64,000 nt of DNA from Acetobacter sicerae (GTDB lineage: Bacteria > Pseudomonadota > Alphaproteobacteria > Acetobacterales > Acetobacteraceae). The notes under the pieces are model-generated. The model saw only the letters and a program-made list of their open reading frames with translations. It did not search any database and was not told the origin of the DNA. The position numbers were made by a program, and so were the translations under genes. Below are positions 64,000-64,000 of this stretch, one piece after another. How positions within the stretch are numbered: position 1 is the first letter of the stretch; each line of letters starts with the position of its first letter. The stretch lies in assembly GCF_011516765.1 (NCBI RefSeq), contig NZ_JAAABN010000006.1, forward strand, positions 62,001-126,000, in the 5' to 3' direction.

Positions 64000-64000
64000 T

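Overview
The window looks like a chromosomal segment of an acetic acid bacterium (Acetobacteraceae, Alphaproteobacteria). The evidence is moderately high GC, tightly packed genes with many ATGA/GTGA overlaps, the alphaproteobacterial blocks ppiD-trpE, tpiA-secG-pyrG-kdsA and secA / PPIase-argJ, and a family of small lipoproteins and AT-rich hairpin repeats of the type seen in this family. Species assignment is inference. Most of the content is ordinary core chromosome. I see no prophage, insertion sequence, CRISPR array or rRNA operon, and only one tRNA (Thr, TGT).

Layout. 1-6.3 kb: trpE (5' end only) and ppiD on minus, then tpiA, secG, pyrG and kdsA on plus. 6.4-11.3 kb: a hairpin repeat, a secreted small protein, dihydroorotase, an AT-rich patch with a DUF4422 glycosyltransferase-like gene, a GT9 glycosyltransferase and yebC. 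11.5-20.9 kb: secA divergent from a parvulin foldase, argJ, an RDD protein, a large MscS channel and a 2OG-Fe(II) dioxygenase. 21-28.8 kb: a TonB receptor broken by one frameshift, a LysR regulator divergent from an NCS1 permease, arfB, and a glycosyltransferase flanked by very small membrane ORFs. 29-38.9 kb: ugd, mlaEF, anmK, tRNA-Thr, panBC, a second copy of the hairpin repeat, an AI-2E-family permease and a large unknown anchored protein. 39-48.9 kb: rplM-rpsI, a flavoprotein, small envelope proteins, a Zn-ribbon protein divergent from ftsEX-ydcF, a UbiC-like/methyltransferase pair and gloB. 49-54.4 kb: a lipase-like protein, a DUF2125-like protein, a non-coding region with two perfect DnaA boxes, plsC, psd and pssA. 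54.4-64 kb: a six-gene complex-I/hydrogenase-4-like membrane operon downstream of parC, then a lipoprotein.

How the genes fit together. Much of the window serves the envelope: LPS precursor (kdsA), glycosyltransferases, UDP-glucuronate supply (ugd), lipid transport (mlaEF), muropeptide recycling (anmK), divisome control (ftsEX), phospholipid synthesis (plsC, psd, pssA), protein export (secA, secG) and periplasmic folding (ppiD, the parvulin). Nucleotide, arginine and pantothenate synthesis genes (pyrG, pyrC, argJ, panBC) and translation genes (rplM, rpsI, arfB) are interleaved.

The least ordinary element is the 54.4-61.2 kb operon. Its order matches hyfB-C-E-F-G-I without the ferredoxin subunits. 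It keeps the small-subunit Fe-S cysteines, lacks the NiFe-binding cysteines in the large subunit, and appears by eye to have lost the membrane-embedded glutamates usual in antiporter-like subunits. It is best described as an energy-converting-hydrogenase-related (Ehr-type) complex of unknown reaction. The second lead is the 386-base non-coding region at 51.5-51.9 kb, a candidate replication origin or DnaA-binding region.
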